Source of the DNA: an uncultured Alphaproteobacteria bacterium
GTDB taxonomy: Bacteria; Pseudomonadota; Alphaproteobacteria; Rs-D84
DNA length: 64,000 nucleotides
Assembly: GCA_944392775.1 (NCBI GenBank)
Contig: CALXXV010000006.1
Span: 153,270-217,269 of the forward strand
Reading direction: 5' to 3'
The position numbers and the translations under genes were made by a program. This document shows, in pieces, positions 45,473 to 55,535 of the stretch (the stretch's first letter is position 1; each line of letters starts with the position of its first letter). The notes below the pieces were generated by a model that searched no databases, was not told where the DNA came from, and worked only from the letters and a program-made list of their open reading frames with translations.

Positions 45473-46552
45473 ATGGGATTCAATTGTGGAATTGTTGGAT
45501 TACCAAACGTCGGTAAATCTACATTATTTAATGCATTAACACAAAGTGCCGCAGCAGACGCGCAAAATTATCCGTTTTGTACGATCGAGCCTAATACTGG
45601 TCGCGTAGTAGTACCAGATGCAACATTACATAAATTAGCCGAGGTTGCAAAATCGCAAAAGATAATACCTACACAGTTAGAGATTGTAGATATTGCAGGT
45701 TTAGTAAAAGGTGCGTCAAGTGGTGAAGGTCTTGGCAATAAATTTTTAGGTAACATTTTATCTACGGATGCGATAATTCATGTGGTCAGGTGCTTTGAAA
45801 ATGATGATATTGTGCATGTAAACGGGCGTATAGATCCTTTATCTGATATAGATACAATTGAAACAGAATTGATGCTTGCTGATTTAGAAAGTCTTGATAA
45901 ACAGATGAAGAATTTGGAAAAAAAGGCACATGGGTTAGATAAAGCAGCGATAAAATTACTTGCAGATGCAAAGGTTATTCGTGAAGGTCTTGCAGCAGGT
46001 ACACCTGCCAGAATGCAGGAAGTAGATAGCACGCCATTTAATTTATTAACTGCAAAACCAGTTATATATGTATGTAATGTTGAAGAATCTGCCGCGGCAA
46101 GTGGTAATAAGTATTCTGATATGGTTCGTGAAAAATTTGGAAATACTGCACCTGTTCTTGTAATTTCATCAAAGATAGAAATGGAAATTTCGCAGATTGT
46201 AGATTCTGCGGAAAGGAAGATGTTTTTAGAAGATTTAGGTTTAACAGAATCTGGTTTGGATAAAGTTATAAGAACCGGTTATGATACATTGGGCTTACAA
46301 ACTTATTATACAATAGGACCAAAAGAAGCACATGCTTGGACAATAACAAAGGGTATGACTGCACCGCAAGCAGCGGGTAAAATACATACAGATTTTGAAA
46401 AAGGTTTTATTCGTGCAGAAATAATATCACCAGAAGACTTTATTGCACTTGGTGGTGAAGTTGCTGTGAAAGAAGCTGGTAAAATGCGTCTTGTTGGTAA
46501 AGAATATATTATGCAAGAAGGCGATATATGTCATTTCTTGTTTAATAATTGA
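45473..46552 (+). CDS. ychF: Ribosome-binding ATPase YchF (OLA1 family)
   Basis: A 359-residue P-loop protein of the Obg family: G1 GLPNVGKST near residue 8-16, G3 DIAGLVKGASSGEGLGNKFL, a G4 replaced by the YchF-type NVEE, and a C-terminal TGS domain ending in HFLFNN. YchF prefers ATP to GTP and binds ribosomes. The start MGFNCGIVG at 45473 has AAGGA eight bases upstream; earlier in-frame ATGs lie inside the divergent gene. Confidence 0.96.
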   Translation: MGFNCGIVGLPNVGKSTLFNALTQSAAADAQNYPFCTIEPNTGRVVVPDATLHKLAEVAKSQKIIPTQLEIVDIAGLVKGASSGEGLGNKFLGNILSTDAIIHVVRCFENDDIVHVNGRIDPLSDIDTIETELMLADLESLDKQMKNLEKKAHGLDKAAIKLLADAKVIREGLAAGTPARMQEVDSTPFNLLTAKPVIYVCNVEESAAASGNKYSDMVREKFGNTAPVLVISSKIEMEISQIVDSAERKMFLEDLGLTESGLDKVIRTGYDTLGLQTYYTIGPKEAHAWTITKGMTAPQAAGKIHTDFEKGFIRAEIISPEDFIALGGEVAVKEAGKMRLVGKEYIMQEGDICHFLFNN

Positions 46553-46577
46553 CATAAATAGAAAGATTTTATAAAAT
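46549..46577 (+). promoter_or_regulatory. Promoter of the candidate sRNA, overlapping the ychF stop
   Basis: Perfect TTGACA at 46549-46554, with TAAAAT at 46572-46577 17 bases away. The TGA of ychF lies inside the -35 box. Confidence 0.65.
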
Positions 46578-46582
46578 TAACA

Positions 46583-46701
46583 TGTGTCATAACAGAAAAC
46601 GAGGCGTGCATAAAAGAAATTTTTGGGAACGCCAACAATTTAGAGAAATCTAAAAGAGGTTATGCTCTGTTTTCTAACCCGATTTATTCGGGTATTTTTT
46701 T
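46583..46701 (+). ncRNA. Candidate structured small RNA with its own promoter and terminator
   Basis: About 118 bases between the ends of ychF and dnaG. AGAAAACGAG (46594-46603) pairs with CTC-T-GTTTTCT (46665-46675) to close the molecule. Inside, GGCGT/ACGCC (46603-46607 with 46629-46633) and TTTAGA-GAAA-TCTAAA (46639-46654), with a GNRA tetraloop, form two helices. A strong terminator ACCCGA/TCGGGT plus eight T-rich bases ends it at 46701. It does not match 6S, SRP, RNase P or tmRNA cores that I know. No reading frame with a ribosome site is visible. Confidence 0.6.
46677..46701 (+). terminator. Terminator of the candidate sRNA
   Basis: ACCCGA/TCGGGT with a TTTAT loop, then ATTTTTTT. Only rightward reading gives a T run. 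Confidence 0.85.
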
Positions 46702-48316
46702 ACATTGAAATCAGGGTTTCTAAATTTTCTGTGGCGCGTGCAATTTCAGAATTTATGAAGTTCATTTTTTCTTGTAGATCTTCACCAGCAAGCAGTCTAG
46801 CCATTATGTCTTTTTTTTCTGCATTAAGCTTTTCTAAGTATTTTTGTAATTTTAAAGAAACGATATATTTTTCTGCTGCCTTTGCATCAAGGTTCATTTC
46901 AGGTGTTTCACCATCTAAATTTATTTTTAAAGACGTTAAAAATTCTAAATACTTTTCCGCAATTTCTGGATATTTATTAGTTATAAAAATAAGAGTTTTT
47001 TGAGTAATAGAATCTATTTCAGGAAGTTCTATATTTATATTTTTTTTATCTGATTTTTTCCATTTATGCCAAGTACTAAATTTACGAGAATTATATTCTT
47101 GTTCATATTCTGCACGCAGTGCAACATCGGTAATTTTATCAGTTTTTTGCTTCAAAAATTTTTCTGCCTGTGCGCGTCCACCTGGTGTAGATACCAAAAA
47201 ATTTTCATTAGTAATTTTCCATAAGAAGTCAGTAATAGATGTTGCTTCATCTATAATTTTATGCATGGCATCCGCGCCATATTTTTTAAGAATTTCATCT
47301 GGGTCTTTACCACCTGTGACAAAAGCAAATTTTATATCAGAATTATCACGCAAGAAAGGCATAACAATATCGCATGCCCTGCTTGCTGCTTTCTGCCCTG
47401 CACTATCACCATCAAAGCAGAAAATAATATTTCTATTTGATTTACATAAAATAGCAATATGGTCTTCTGTTAGTGCAGTACCAAGAGGTGCAACAGTTTC
47501 TGGAAAACCATTTGATTGCATTTGAATTGCATCAATTTGACCTTCTACGATAATACTTCTATTTGCACGATGAATAGCATCACGTGCAAAATTTAGGCCG
47601 AAAATAGTTTTTCTTTTATGGAATAATTCTGTATCAGCAGTATTTATATATTTAGGGTCAGAACCGTCTAAACTGCGTCCAGAAAAAGCAACTACTTGTC
47701 CATGTGCATTAAAAATAGGAAACATTAATTTATCGCGAAAAAAGTCGTATATACCATATTCACCGCGTCTGCAAAGACCTGTGGATAAAAGTTTATCTTG
47801 TTTTACTTTTGTGAAAGTATTAGCAATTAAATTATTTTTAGGTGCATATCCTAAGCGATACTTTTTTATCATATCATCGCTGAAGCCACGTCCGCGAATA
47901 TAATCTAAAGCAATTTTTCCTTCTGGTTCAAATAATTTTTGTTGATAAATTTTTGTGGCTGCTTCGACTATTTGAAAATAAGTTTCTTCACGAGCAACTT
48001 GTTCAGATGATTTTGGTTTATATTCAGGTATTTTTATTCCTGCCTGATTTGCAAGTTCTTTTATTGCTTCTACGAAATCCATATTATTAGATTTCATAGT
48101 AAAAGAAATAATATCACCATGTTCACCGCAACCGAAACAATGATAAAAACCTTTTTCTTCATTTACAGAAAAACTTGGTGTTTTTTCATTATGAAACGGA
48201 CAGCAACCCCAATAATTTTGACCTTTTTTTACAAGTGGAACGCGGCGCCCTACTACATCGACAATAGATAAACGGGTTCTAAGTTCATCTGTAAAATTCC
48301 GATCATATCCTGCCAT
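46700..48316 (-). CDS. dnaG: DNA primase
   Basis: A 538-residue primase that makes RNA primers at the fork. N-terminal CHC2 zinc ribbon with CPFHNEKTPSF and YHCFGCGEHGD (about 40-66), then the TOPRIM domain with IIVEGQIDAI and FCFDGDSAGQKAA. The protein is shorter than the usual 580-640, and the C-terminal helicase-binding domain after about 430 looks reduced, though a helical tail remains. It shares one base with the end of topA upstream, so they are co-transcribed. Confidence 0.95.
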   Translation of the reverse strand: MAGYDRNFTDELRTRLSIVDVVGRRVPLVKKGQNYWGCCPFHNEKTPSFSVNEEKGFYHCFGCGEHGDIISFTMKSNNMDFVEAIKELANQAGIKIPEYKPKSSEQVAREETYFQIVEAATKIYQQKLFEPEGKIALDYIRGRGFSDDMIKKYRLGYAPKNNLIANTFTKVKQDKLLSTGLCRRGEYGIYDFFRDKLMFPIFNAHGQVVAFSGRSLDGSDPKYINTADTELFHKRKTIFGLNFARDAIHRANRSIIVEGQIDAIQMQSNGFPETVAPLGTALTEDHIAILCKSNRNIIFCFDGDSAGQKAASRACDIVMPFLRDNSDIKFAFVTGGKDPDEILKKYGADAMHKIIDEATSITDFLWKITNENFLVSTPGGRAQAEKFLKQKTDKITDVALRAEYEQEYNSRKFSTWHKWKKSDKKNINIELPEIDSITQKTLIFITNKYPEIAEKYLEFLTSLKINLDGETPEMNLDAKAAEKYIVSLKLQKYLEKLNAEKKDIMARLLAGEDLQEKMNFINSEIARATENLETLISM

Positions 48317-50586
48317 TATTTTTTATCTGTTTTCTTAAATTTTGTACTTGGTTTTTTATTGTTTATCAAGTTTATCGCAGTTTCTAAATCTGGTTGTTCT
48401 TTAACAGAAACATTTACTTTATTAGAAGATATATATGCACCATATCTACCAGTTGGGTAATAGTAAATCATCTGGTCTGTTGCCGGATTTTTACCTAACT
48501 GTACAGGTTCTGCTTTTTTAGTTGCACCTGATAATAATTCTTTTGCAATTTCTAGTGTAATAGTTTCTGCATTATATTGTTTTGCAGCGACATTTTTTGC
48601 ACCGTCTGTTACATATGGACCAAATCGTCCAACGCGGAAAGAAATACCTTCACCAAGTTCAATAGAATTAGATTTTGATTTATCTGCTTCTTTATTTTCT
48701 TCTTTTGTCTCGTCCGGTAAATCTGTACCTTCTAGTTTCTGAGTATAATTACATTTAGGATAATTTACGCAACCTATAAAAGGTCCATATTTTGATAACT
48801 TAATACCCAAATCACCACCGCATTTTGGACATTTATCATTTCCGTCTGCAAAAAGATGTGAATGCATAATTTCATTTATTGCATCAATAATTTCAGCAGT
48901 TTTAATATCTTTTGCGCCATCAATCATACCTTTTGTAGGTGTCCAGAAAGCGCGCAAAGCGTCTAACTTTTGCTGTTTACCATTTGAAACATCGTCCAAA
49001 GTATCTTCTGTTTTTGCAGTAAAATTGACATCAACTAAATCTTTAAAATATTTAGACAGATAAGAAGCGATAACCCAACCACCTGATGTAGGATGGAATC
49101 TGCGTTGTTTATCTTGCTCTACATATTTTCTATCTACAATTGTAGACATAATAGTTGCATATGTAGAAGGACGCCCGATACCAAGTTCTTCAAGTTTTTT
49201 TACAAGTGATGCTTCTGTATATCTTGCAGGAGGTTGAGTAAAGTGCTGTTCTGGTTCTATTTTTGTTATAGAAATCCCGTCACCAATGGACAGTGGCGGT
49301 AACTTTGATTCTTTACTTTCTTCTGCGTCATCTTTATCTTCTGTATAAACGCGCATAAATCCGTCAAAAGTTCTAGTAGTACCAACCGCATGGAAAACAG
49401 CGCGTTTATTTTCTGTTTCTATGTCTGCGGTAACACTATCGAATTCGGCGTTTGTCATTTGACACGCAATAGTTCTTTTCCAAATTAAATCATATAACTT
49501 TGCTTCATCACCAGAAAGTTTATGTTCATTAGTGTCAAAGTGAGTTGGTCTAATTGCTTCGTGTGCTTCCTGCGCATTTTTAGATTTAGTCACATATACA
49601 TTTGGTGATTTAGGAACAAATTTTTCACCATAAGTATTTTGAATATAATTACGAATTTCATTTACTGCATCTGCGGATAAGTTTGTAGCATCGGTACGCA
49701 TATAAGTAATCATACCTTGTTCATATAATTTTTGCGCAGTTGCCATTGTACGCTTTGAAGAAAAATATAATTTTCTTGCTGCTTCTTGTTGAAGAGTACT
49801 TGTTGTAAAAGGTGCTGCGGCACGACGCGTAGATTTCTTTTTATCTATGTTAATAACTTTTGCATTTATAACAGGATTTCCGATACCAGATAAAATATCA
49901 TCTATTTGCGCTTTATTTTCTATTGTCATTTTCTCAATTTTCTTTGAATCAAATTGAGAAAGTGCGGCAGAAAAATCTGCATTATTTGCATTACATGTTG
50001 CCGAGACAGACCAATATTCAACAGGTTTAAACGCTTCTATTTCGCGTTCTCTATCAACAACTAATTTAACTGCGACAGATTGTACGCGACCTGCGGATTT
50101 GCCAAGGTTTCTGCGCCATAGTAAAGGTGATATACCGAATCCTATTAAATAATCCAAAGCACGACGAACAAGGTAAGCATCAACCAAGTTTTTATCTATC
50201 TCGCGTGGGTTATCAATTGCTTCTTGAACTGCTTTTTTAGTAATTTCATGGAAAGCAACGCGATAAACTTTTTTACCTTCCAGTACTTTTTTCGCTTTCA
50301 GAATATCAAGAATATGCCAAGCGATTGCTTCCCCTTCTCTATCCGGGTCGGATGCAAGGTAAACGGCATCTGCTTTTTTTAATTCATCAGTAATAAGTTT
50401 TAATTGTTTCTCTTTACCTGGCATAATTTGCCAGCGCATAGCAAAGTCTTTATCTGGATCAACACTGCCATTTTCAGGAACTAAATCGCGAACATGCCCG
50501 ACAGAAGCAACAACGCGCCAACCTTTACCAAGGTACTTTTCAATAGTTTTTGCTTTTGAAGGGGATTCCACGATAAGTAAATTCAT
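48316..50586 (-). CDS. topA: DNA topoisomerase I
   Basis: A 756-residue type IA topoisomerase relaxing negative supercoils. TOPRIM: LLIVESPSKAKTIEKYLG and ASDPDREGEAIAWH; catalytic tyrosine in ITYMRTDATNLS. The C-terminus has one zinc ribbon (CPKCGGDLGIKL ... GCVNYPKC) and two Topo-C repeats (RFGPYVTDG, RYGAYISSN). Fewer zinc fingers than in E. coli, as in many Alphaproteobacteria. It lies between rodA and dnaG. Confidence 0.96.
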   Translation of the reverse strand: MNLLIVESPSKAKTIEKYLGKGWRVVASVGHVRDLVPENGSVDPDKDFAMRWQIMPGKEKQLKLITDELKKADAVYLASDPDREGEAIAWHILDILKAKKVLEGKKVYRVAFHEITKKAVQEAIDNPREIDKNLVDAYLVRRALDYLIGFGISPLLWRRNLGKSAGRVQSVAVKLVVDREREIEAFKPVEYWSVSATCNANNADFSAALSQFDSKKIEKMTIENKAQIDDILSGIGNPVINAKVINIDKKKSTRRAAAPFTTSTLQQEAARKLYFSSKRTMATAQKLYEQGMITYMRTDATNLSADAVNEIRNYIQNTYGEKFVPKSPNVYVTKSKNAQEAHEAIRPTHFDTNEHKLSGDEAKLYDLIWKRTIACQMTNAEFDSVTADIETENKRAVFHAVGTTRTFDGFMRVYTEDKDDAEESKESKLPPLSIGDGISITKIEPEQHFTQPPARYTEASLVKKLEELGIGRPSTYATIMSTIVDRKYVEQDKQRRFHPTSGGWVIASYLSKYFKDLVDVNFTAKTEDTLDDVSNGKQQKLDALRAFWTPTKGMIDGAKDIKTAEIIDAINEIMHSHLFADGNDKCPKCGGDLGIKLSKYGPFIGCVNYPKCNYTQKLEGTDLPDETKEENKEADKSKSNSIELGEGISFRVGRFGPYVTDGAKNVAAKQYNAETITLEIAKELLSGATKKAEPVQLGKNPATDQMIYYYPTGRYGAYISSNKVNVSVKEQPDLETAINLINNKKPSTKFKKTDKK

Positions 50587-50589
50587 TTT

Positions 50590-51735
50590 CTAACTTCCTT
50601 TTGCAGACAACTGTTGGTCTTTATGAATATGTGCGTTTTGACATAGACCGAAACCGAACATCAGCGATAAAAGACTGCTGCCACCAAAAGACATCAAAGG
50701 CAGTGGTACGCCTACGGTCGGCATCAAACCCAAAACCATAGAGATATTTATAAAATAATAAATGAAAAAGTTCAACATAAAACCAAAACAGACCAATTGT
50801 CCAAATCGATTTCTGCAGGTTTTAGCGCACCAGAATAGCACGATAATTATTACTGTATATAGCATTAATAGTGAAAAAGCACCCAAGAAACCGAACTCTT
50901 CACCAAGCATAGTAAATATAAAATCAGTTTGTTTTTCTGGCAAGAAAGATTGTTGTGATTGTGTTCCTGCCATATAACCCTTACCTAAGATACCGCCACT
51001 ACCAAAAGCGATTTTTGCTTGGTTAATTTGATAACCTGCACCTTGTGCATCATGATCAGGATTTATAAAAGTAATAATTCTGTCGCGTTGATAATCGTGC
51101 AAACCACCGTACCATACAAGCGGTGCAGACAGTAGTCCAAGGATAATTGCAATAATAAACCATTTTTTCTGTGCGCCAACTATATAGAACATACCAACTG
51201 TAATCATACCAAGAGATAAAGCTGTACCAAGATCGGGTTGAAAAACTATTAACAAGAAAGGTACTGCCAACATAGCCGCAGGTACCACATAATTTTTTAG
51301 TTGTGATAATTCGACAGAATTCATCCAAGCAAAGTATCTTGCCAAAGCCAAAACAAGTGCAATCTTAATTAACTCTGATGGTTGAACATGAAAGAAACCA
51401 AGATTAAGCCACCTTTGTGCACCCATACCAGTATGTCCGACAAAAGTGACAAGAACAATCATTATAAAAGCGATAATATAAATTAAGTATGCAGACTTTA
51501 TCCATGTTTTTATATTTATGAATGCCGCGAAAAAGAATACTGCAAAACCCAGTAAAATTTTAATCAGTTGCGACATAGCAAATGGTTGCCACGAACCGCC
51601 ACCTGCAGAATATAGAACAACTATAGAAATGGCCAAAACTAAGCACATAGGAATAAATAAAGCCCAAGAAAAACGACTAAGTTTTTCAGAAAAACTCATC
51701 ATATTAGCATTAGAAACGCGCGTTTGTCTGGTCAT
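50590..51735 (-). CDS. mrdB: Peptidoglycan polymerase RodA
   Basis: A 381-residue SEDS-family polytopic protein with about ten membrane helices. Typical segments are GHTGMGAQRWLNLGFFHVQPSELIKIALVLALARYF, FQPDLGTAL and the C-terminal PTVGVPLPLMSFGGSSLL. RodA polymerises glycan strands for side-wall growth with PBP2. It follows mrdA directly (adjacent codons) in the leftward mreC-mreD-mrdA-mrdB order. Confidence 0.95.
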   Translation of the reverse strand: MTRQTRVSNANMMSFSEKLSRFSWALFIPMCLVLAISIVVLYSAGGGSWQPFAMSQLIKILLGFAVFFFAAFINIKTWIKSAYLIYIIAFIMIVLVTFVGHTGMGAQRWLNLGFFHVQPSELIKIALVLALARYFAWMNSVELSQLKNYVVPAAMLAVPFLLIVFQPDLGTALSLGMITVGMFYIVGAQKKWFIIAIILGLLSAPLVWYGGLHDYQRDRIITFINPDHDAQGAGYQINQAKIAFGSGGILGKGYMAGTQSQQSFLPEKQTDFIFTMLGEEFGFLGAFSLLMLYTVIIIVLFWCAKTCRNRFGQLVCFGFMLNFFIYYFINISMVLGLMPTVGVPLPLMSFGGSSLLSLMFGFGLCQNAHIHKDQQLSAKGS

Positions 51736-53511
51736 TTATTTTATTCTTTTTAACAATTCTTTCATTGTTGCAGCTGCCGTATTTGCTGCAGGTCCACTTC
51801 CACCAGAATGTTCCGTAATAACACATATTGCAAATTTTGGTTTATCAGTTGGTGCATAACCTACAAACAAACCATGATTTCGCATATTCCATTTCAACTG
51901 TTCGTTTGTTAAAACACCGCTAAGACGTTCTTCTTTTGATATACTGCGAACCTGGGAAGTACCGGTTTTTCCACCCATTTTTTTACCGTCAACATTTATT
52001 GCACTGCCAGCGGCCGTTCCTCCTTTTTTTGTTACTTGTTCAAGTCCGTTTAAAATTGCCTGAATATTCTTTTTTTGTAAACCTAAATTTGCAAATTGTG
52101 GTTTTTCTTCTGTTAAAATTAAACGTGGCATTACAGCTTTATTGGATGCAGTTCTTGCCATCATAAGAGCTAATTGTAAACAGTTAGTAAGTGTAAAACC
52201 CTGACCAATACCAGATATAATTGTATCTCCATGCATCCATTTATATCCAATTTGTTTTTCTTTCCAATATCTGTCAGGTATTATGCCACTCATTTCACGA
52301 GATAATATTCCATCCATATAACTTTGAGTGAACCCAAGTTTTATTGCCATTTCTTTTATTGAATCTATACCGATGCGCAAAGCCACCTGATAAAAATATA
52401 TGTCACAAGAATGTTTTAATGCGCTGGCTAAATCTACCCAATCGTGTCCTTCTGGTTTCCAACAGTGATATCTTCTATCACCATAATCCCAGTGACCTGG
52501 ACAGAATATTTTTTCATTTGGTGTAATAGCCCCCGCTTCTAATGCAGCCAAAGCAACAACTATTTTAAATGTAGATCCCGGCGGGTATAAACCTTCGATG
52601 GTTTTATTCATAAATGGTTTCATGTAATCTTTACGTAAAGAATTTATATATTCTTCACCATCATCTGCTCCAAAATTATTAGGATCAAAACTTGGTGCAG
52701 AAACCATTGCTAAAATGTTGCCTGTTTCTATATCTAATGCAACACCACACCCAGAACGATGTAACATTAAAGAATCATACATTATTCGTTGTGCAGCATC
52801 ATTTATAGTTGTTTTTAAATCTTTACCTGTAATAGATGGTTTAAATTGGGTTTTGTCTTCTCCAGTTATACGCCCCGTAGCATTGGTTATCATTACTGTT
52901 TGACCGGGTGTTCCCGCAAGGAAATCATTAAAATGTTTTTCTAGACCTGTAACACCTTCTGTAAAAAATGGTGCATTTGGAACAGCTTCATTTGGGGATC
53001 CAACGTACCCGAAAATTTGTGCACCGGCAGGACCTAATTCATAAACGCGTGAAAAGCCGTTACGAAAATGTAACCCCGGTAAATTTCTAGCTTGTATTTT
53101 AGCCAATTGATTCCAATCTGTATTTTCGCTGATTAATATTGGTTGAAATCTAGGTTGTTTTTTTATTTGCGAATATATTTTATCAATTCGTTTCTTTTTT
53201 AATTTCAATTCTTTTGAAACAATAGAAATTAATTCTTCAAGATTTTCCGTTTCTTCTGGTATTATATATATTCTATATATGGAAGTATCCCTTGAAATTG
53301 GCGTTCCTTTTGCAGATAATATTTTTCCGCGTTCGGGTATATTTATACGAATTCTGAAAGAATTATTTTCACTTTTTTTTGTATATTCACGATAATTAAA
53401 AAGTTGCATTTGTAACATCCTTAAAACAAGTGCGGATGTAAGAACTGCACCTGCCGTTAGAAACAAAGCACTACGACGGTCAAAAAGGCGTGCAACTTCT
53501 TTATCTATCAT
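51736..53511 (-). CDS. mrdA: Penicillin-binding protein 2
   Basis: A 591-residue class B transpeptidase: N-terminal transmembrane helix (about 14-34), the dimerisation domain with IPERGKILSAKG, catalytic serine in PPGSTFKI (SxxK), second motif in KHSCDIYFYQ, and KTGTSQ. It crosslinks the glycan made by RodA during elongation. Overlaps mreD by 11 bases upstream. Confidence 0.96.
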   Translation of the reverse strand: MIDKEVARLFDRRSALFLTAGAVLTSALVLRMLQMQLFNYREYTKKSENNSFRIRINIPERGKILSAKGTPISRDTSIYRIYIIPEETENLEELISIVSKELKLKKKRIDKIYSQIKKQPRFQPILISENTDWNQLAKIQARNLPGLHFRNGFSRVYELGPAGAQIFGYVGSPNEAVPNAPFFTEGVTGLEKHFNDFLAGTPGQTVMITNATGRITGEDKTQFKPSITGKDLKTTINDAAQRIMYDSLMLHRSGCGVALDIETGNILAMVSAPSFDPNNFGADDGEEYINSLRKDYMKPFMNKTIEGLYPPGSTFKIVVALAALEAGAITPNEKIFCPGHWDYGDRRYHCWKPEGHDWVDLASALKHSCDIYFYQVALRIGIDSIKEMAIKLGFTQSYMDGILSREMSGIIPDRYWKEKQIGYKWMHGDTIISGIGQGFTLTNCLQLALMMARTASNKAVMPRLILTEEKPQFANLGLQKKNIQAILNGLEQVTKKGGTAAGSAINVDGKKMGGKTGTSQVRSISKEERLSGVLTNEQLKWNMRNHGLFVGYAPTDKPKFAICVITEHSGGSGPAANTAAATMKELLKRIK

Positions 53512-53959
53512 CGCAAACCTTTTGTATTAAAGCTGTTATCGGAATATATAAAGTAGATACCCATGCAAATAACCAAACAGATTTTATGAATATAGAAAAA
53601 TTAAAATTCATAAAGGATAATATCAATGTAGATATACCAAAGAAAACCATAAATATTTGTAAAGCATTTTTATCTAATCTGGACAAATCAATAAAAGATT
53701 GAAAGCCGTTTATCGCATAAAAAATACAATATGCCGCAGTCCAATAAAAAAGAGAATCAAATTTATAATCTATCAAAAAACAAAAAATAATAGCAAAAGG
53801 AGCAAACCATGGAATAGGTTTTACGAAAGAGCAATAAAATATGGGAATAATTGCAAGTATTCCAGCAGGATTCCAAAATACGACAGACAGTCGCCATAAT
53901 ATTATTACGGAAATATAAGGAAAAGCTAATTTTAAAAAATGTATTATTTTACTTTTCAT
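53501..53959 (-). CDS. mreD: Rod shape-determining protein MreD-like
   Basis: A 152-residue polytopic membrane protein with five or six hydrophobic segments and few charged residues, the size and topology of MreD. Sequence identity to well-known MreD is not obvious, and the call rests on position between mreC (ATGA overlap at 53956-53959) and mrdA. Confidence 0.85.
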   Translation of the reverse strand: MKSKIIHFLKLAFPYISVIILWRLSVVFWNPAGILAIIPIFYCSFVKPIPWFAPFAIIFCFLIDYKFDSLFYWTAAYCIFYAINGFQSFIDLSRLDKNALQIFMVFFGISTLILSFMNFNFSIFIKSVWLFAWVSTLYIPITALIQKVCDDR

Positions 53960-54777
53960 TTATATTCGTCTTGTTTATCAAATAAAAGTACTATAACACG
54001 AGAAATTTCTTTAGGTTGTAAAATATCGACATCTGTTTCATTTATCATATTACCAACGAATATGCCATTTGGTAAAACGCCGCTTATATTACTTGTTACT
54101 AATTTTATACCGCCAGACGGTTGAAATTCAGGGTCACTAAAGAATCCTATTGTTGGGGTATCAGAACCATTTCCTTGCATAAAACCGTATACTTCTGAAC
54201 CTGATATTCTAACTGGAATATTTGAATTAGAGTCCATTAAAGAACGAACGCGTGAAAAATTCGGGGCAACATCAGTTAAAATTCCTACTAAACGCCCGTC
54301 TGTAGAAATTACAGCCATACCATTTTCAAGTCCTTGTTTTATTCCTTTGTTTATAAAAAATGTATTATGATGAAAAGCGGAATTATCATATGTTATATCG
54401 GCTATCACAGAAGCATGTGGTTGAGATTGAATTATATCCAGTTCTTTGGATAATTTTTGATTTTCTAATATGGCTATTTCACATACGTTTTTATTTTTTA
54501 ACGCTTCATCTAAACGAAATCGTAATTCTTCATTTTCAGTACGTAAATTAGATAATTCTCGTATTGTATCAACTGTATCACCTATTACGCGTATTGGCCA
54601 AGTTATTATATCTCCAACCCAGTTTGCAACTGGTAAAATGGCATGGGCCAATCCGTTCATTATTTTGTAATCGGGTTTTGCGATCATTATATATATGAAT
54701 AGAATAGGCAAAACAGCTGCAGCAAGTGCAGATTTTATTATGGTATGTAATTTTGAAGATGTTTTGCTTTGTGTCAT
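53956..54777 (-). CDS. mreC: Rod shape-determining protein MreC
   Basis: A 273-residue bitopic protein: transmembrane helix at about 13-32, a coiled coil at about 60-105 (IRELSNLRTENEELRFRLDEAL) and the MreC beta domain with DITYDNSAFHHNTFFINKGIKQGLENGMAVIS and GRLVGILTDVAPNFSRVRSLMD. It scaffolds the elongation complex in the periplasm. mreB, usually just upstream, is replaced here by the divergent rpmI unit, so MreB is encoded elsewhere or absent. Confidence 0.93.
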   Translation of the reverse strand: MTQSKTSSKLHTIIKSALAAAVLPILFIYIMIAKPDYKIMNGLAHAILPVANWVGDIITWPIRVIGDTVDTIRELSNLRTENEELRFRLDEALKNKNVCEIAILENQKLSKELDIIQSQPHASVIADITYDNSAFHHNTFFINKGIKQGLENGMAVISTDGRLVGILTDVAPNFSRVRSLMDSNSNIPVRISGSEVYGFMQGNGSDTPTIGFFSDPEFQPSGGIKLVTSNISGVLPNGIFVGNMINETDVDILQPKEISRVIVLLFDKQDEYK

Positions 54778-54874
54778 CGGGCATAAGTTTAAACGCTAAA
54801 AACCGAACATTCAATAAAAACTTGATTTTTCATTTAAATATGTCAAAATAACGCACGTATTAACTAAGACCGAA

Positions 54875-54892
54875 ATGGCATTGGCATGCCAT
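54875..54892 (+). promoter_or_regulatory. Hairpin in the rpmI-rplT leader
   Basis: ATGGCAT/ATGCCAT is a perfect seven-pair stem with a four-base TGGC loop, 25 bases before rpmI. L20 autoregulates its operon through leader structures in other bacteria; whether this hairpin does so is unknown. Confidence 0.4.
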
Positions 54893-54916
54893 AAGGTATT
54901 AAGAAAGAGGTAAAAA

Positions 54917-55120
54917 ATGCCAAAATTAAAAACAAAGTCGTACTTGAAAAAGCGCGCATCTATGACTGCAACAGGTAAAATCCGTGTTGCCAGAAATGCC
55001 CACAAGAAACTGTTACGCCACAAATCTAAGCGTGCAAATAACGCTGGGTCAAAGCCACAGTATCTAAATGATAACATGGTTGGTCAGGCTAAAATCTTGG
55101 CTCCATATGGTTTGAAATAA
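54917..55120 (+). CDS. rpmI: 50S ribosomal protein L35
   Basis: A 67-residue basic protein: MPKLKTKSYLKKRASMTATGKIRV and KRANNAGSKPQYL are clear L35 sequence. AAAGAGG precedes the ATG. First gene of rpmI-rplT; infC, often upstream, is not present. Confidence 0.97.
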   Translation: MPKLKTKSYLKKRASMTATGKIRVARNAHKKLLRHKSKRANNAGSKPQYLNDNMVGQAKILAPYGLK

Positions 55121-55134
55121 TAAGGGGGTAGATT

Positions 55135-55503
55135 ATGGCAAGAGTTAAACGCGGAACAACCGTAAAACAGAAACATAATAAGATATTGGCCCGTGCCAAA
55201 GGGTATTTGGGTCGTCATAGCACAACATATCGTGCTGCACGTGAAAAAACAGAAAAAGCAGGACAGTATGCATATCGTGATCGTCGCGTTAAAAAACGTG
55301 AATTTCGTGGTTTGTGGATTGTTCGTATTAATGCTGCTGTACGTAGCAATGGTATGACATACAGTCAGTTTATGAACGGTTTGAAAAAAGCCGGTATTGC
55401 TTTGGATCGCAAGGTTTTGGCGGAAATGGCGTATGCTGGTGATGAAAACTTCACAAAACTGATTGATACTGCAAAACGATTTATCTCTGCCGATGCTAAA
55501 TAA
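55135..55503 (+). CDS. rplT: 50S ribosomal protein L20
   Basis: A 122-residue protein with the L20 signature: [28 protein letters not shown]-equivalent [24 protein letters not shown] and [18 protein letters not shown]. An early assembly protein for the 50S subunit. GGGGG lies before the ATG; 14 bases separate it from rpmI. Confidence 0.97.
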   Translation: MARVKRGTTVKQKHNKILARAKGYLGRHSTTYRAAREKTEKAGQYAYRDRRVKKREFRGLWIVRINAAVRSNGMTYSQFMNGLKKAGIALDRKVLAEMAYAGDENFTKLIDTAKRFISADAK

Positions 55504-55535
55504 GCCTTGGCGGCAGGTGGTTTATTTTGTATGAT

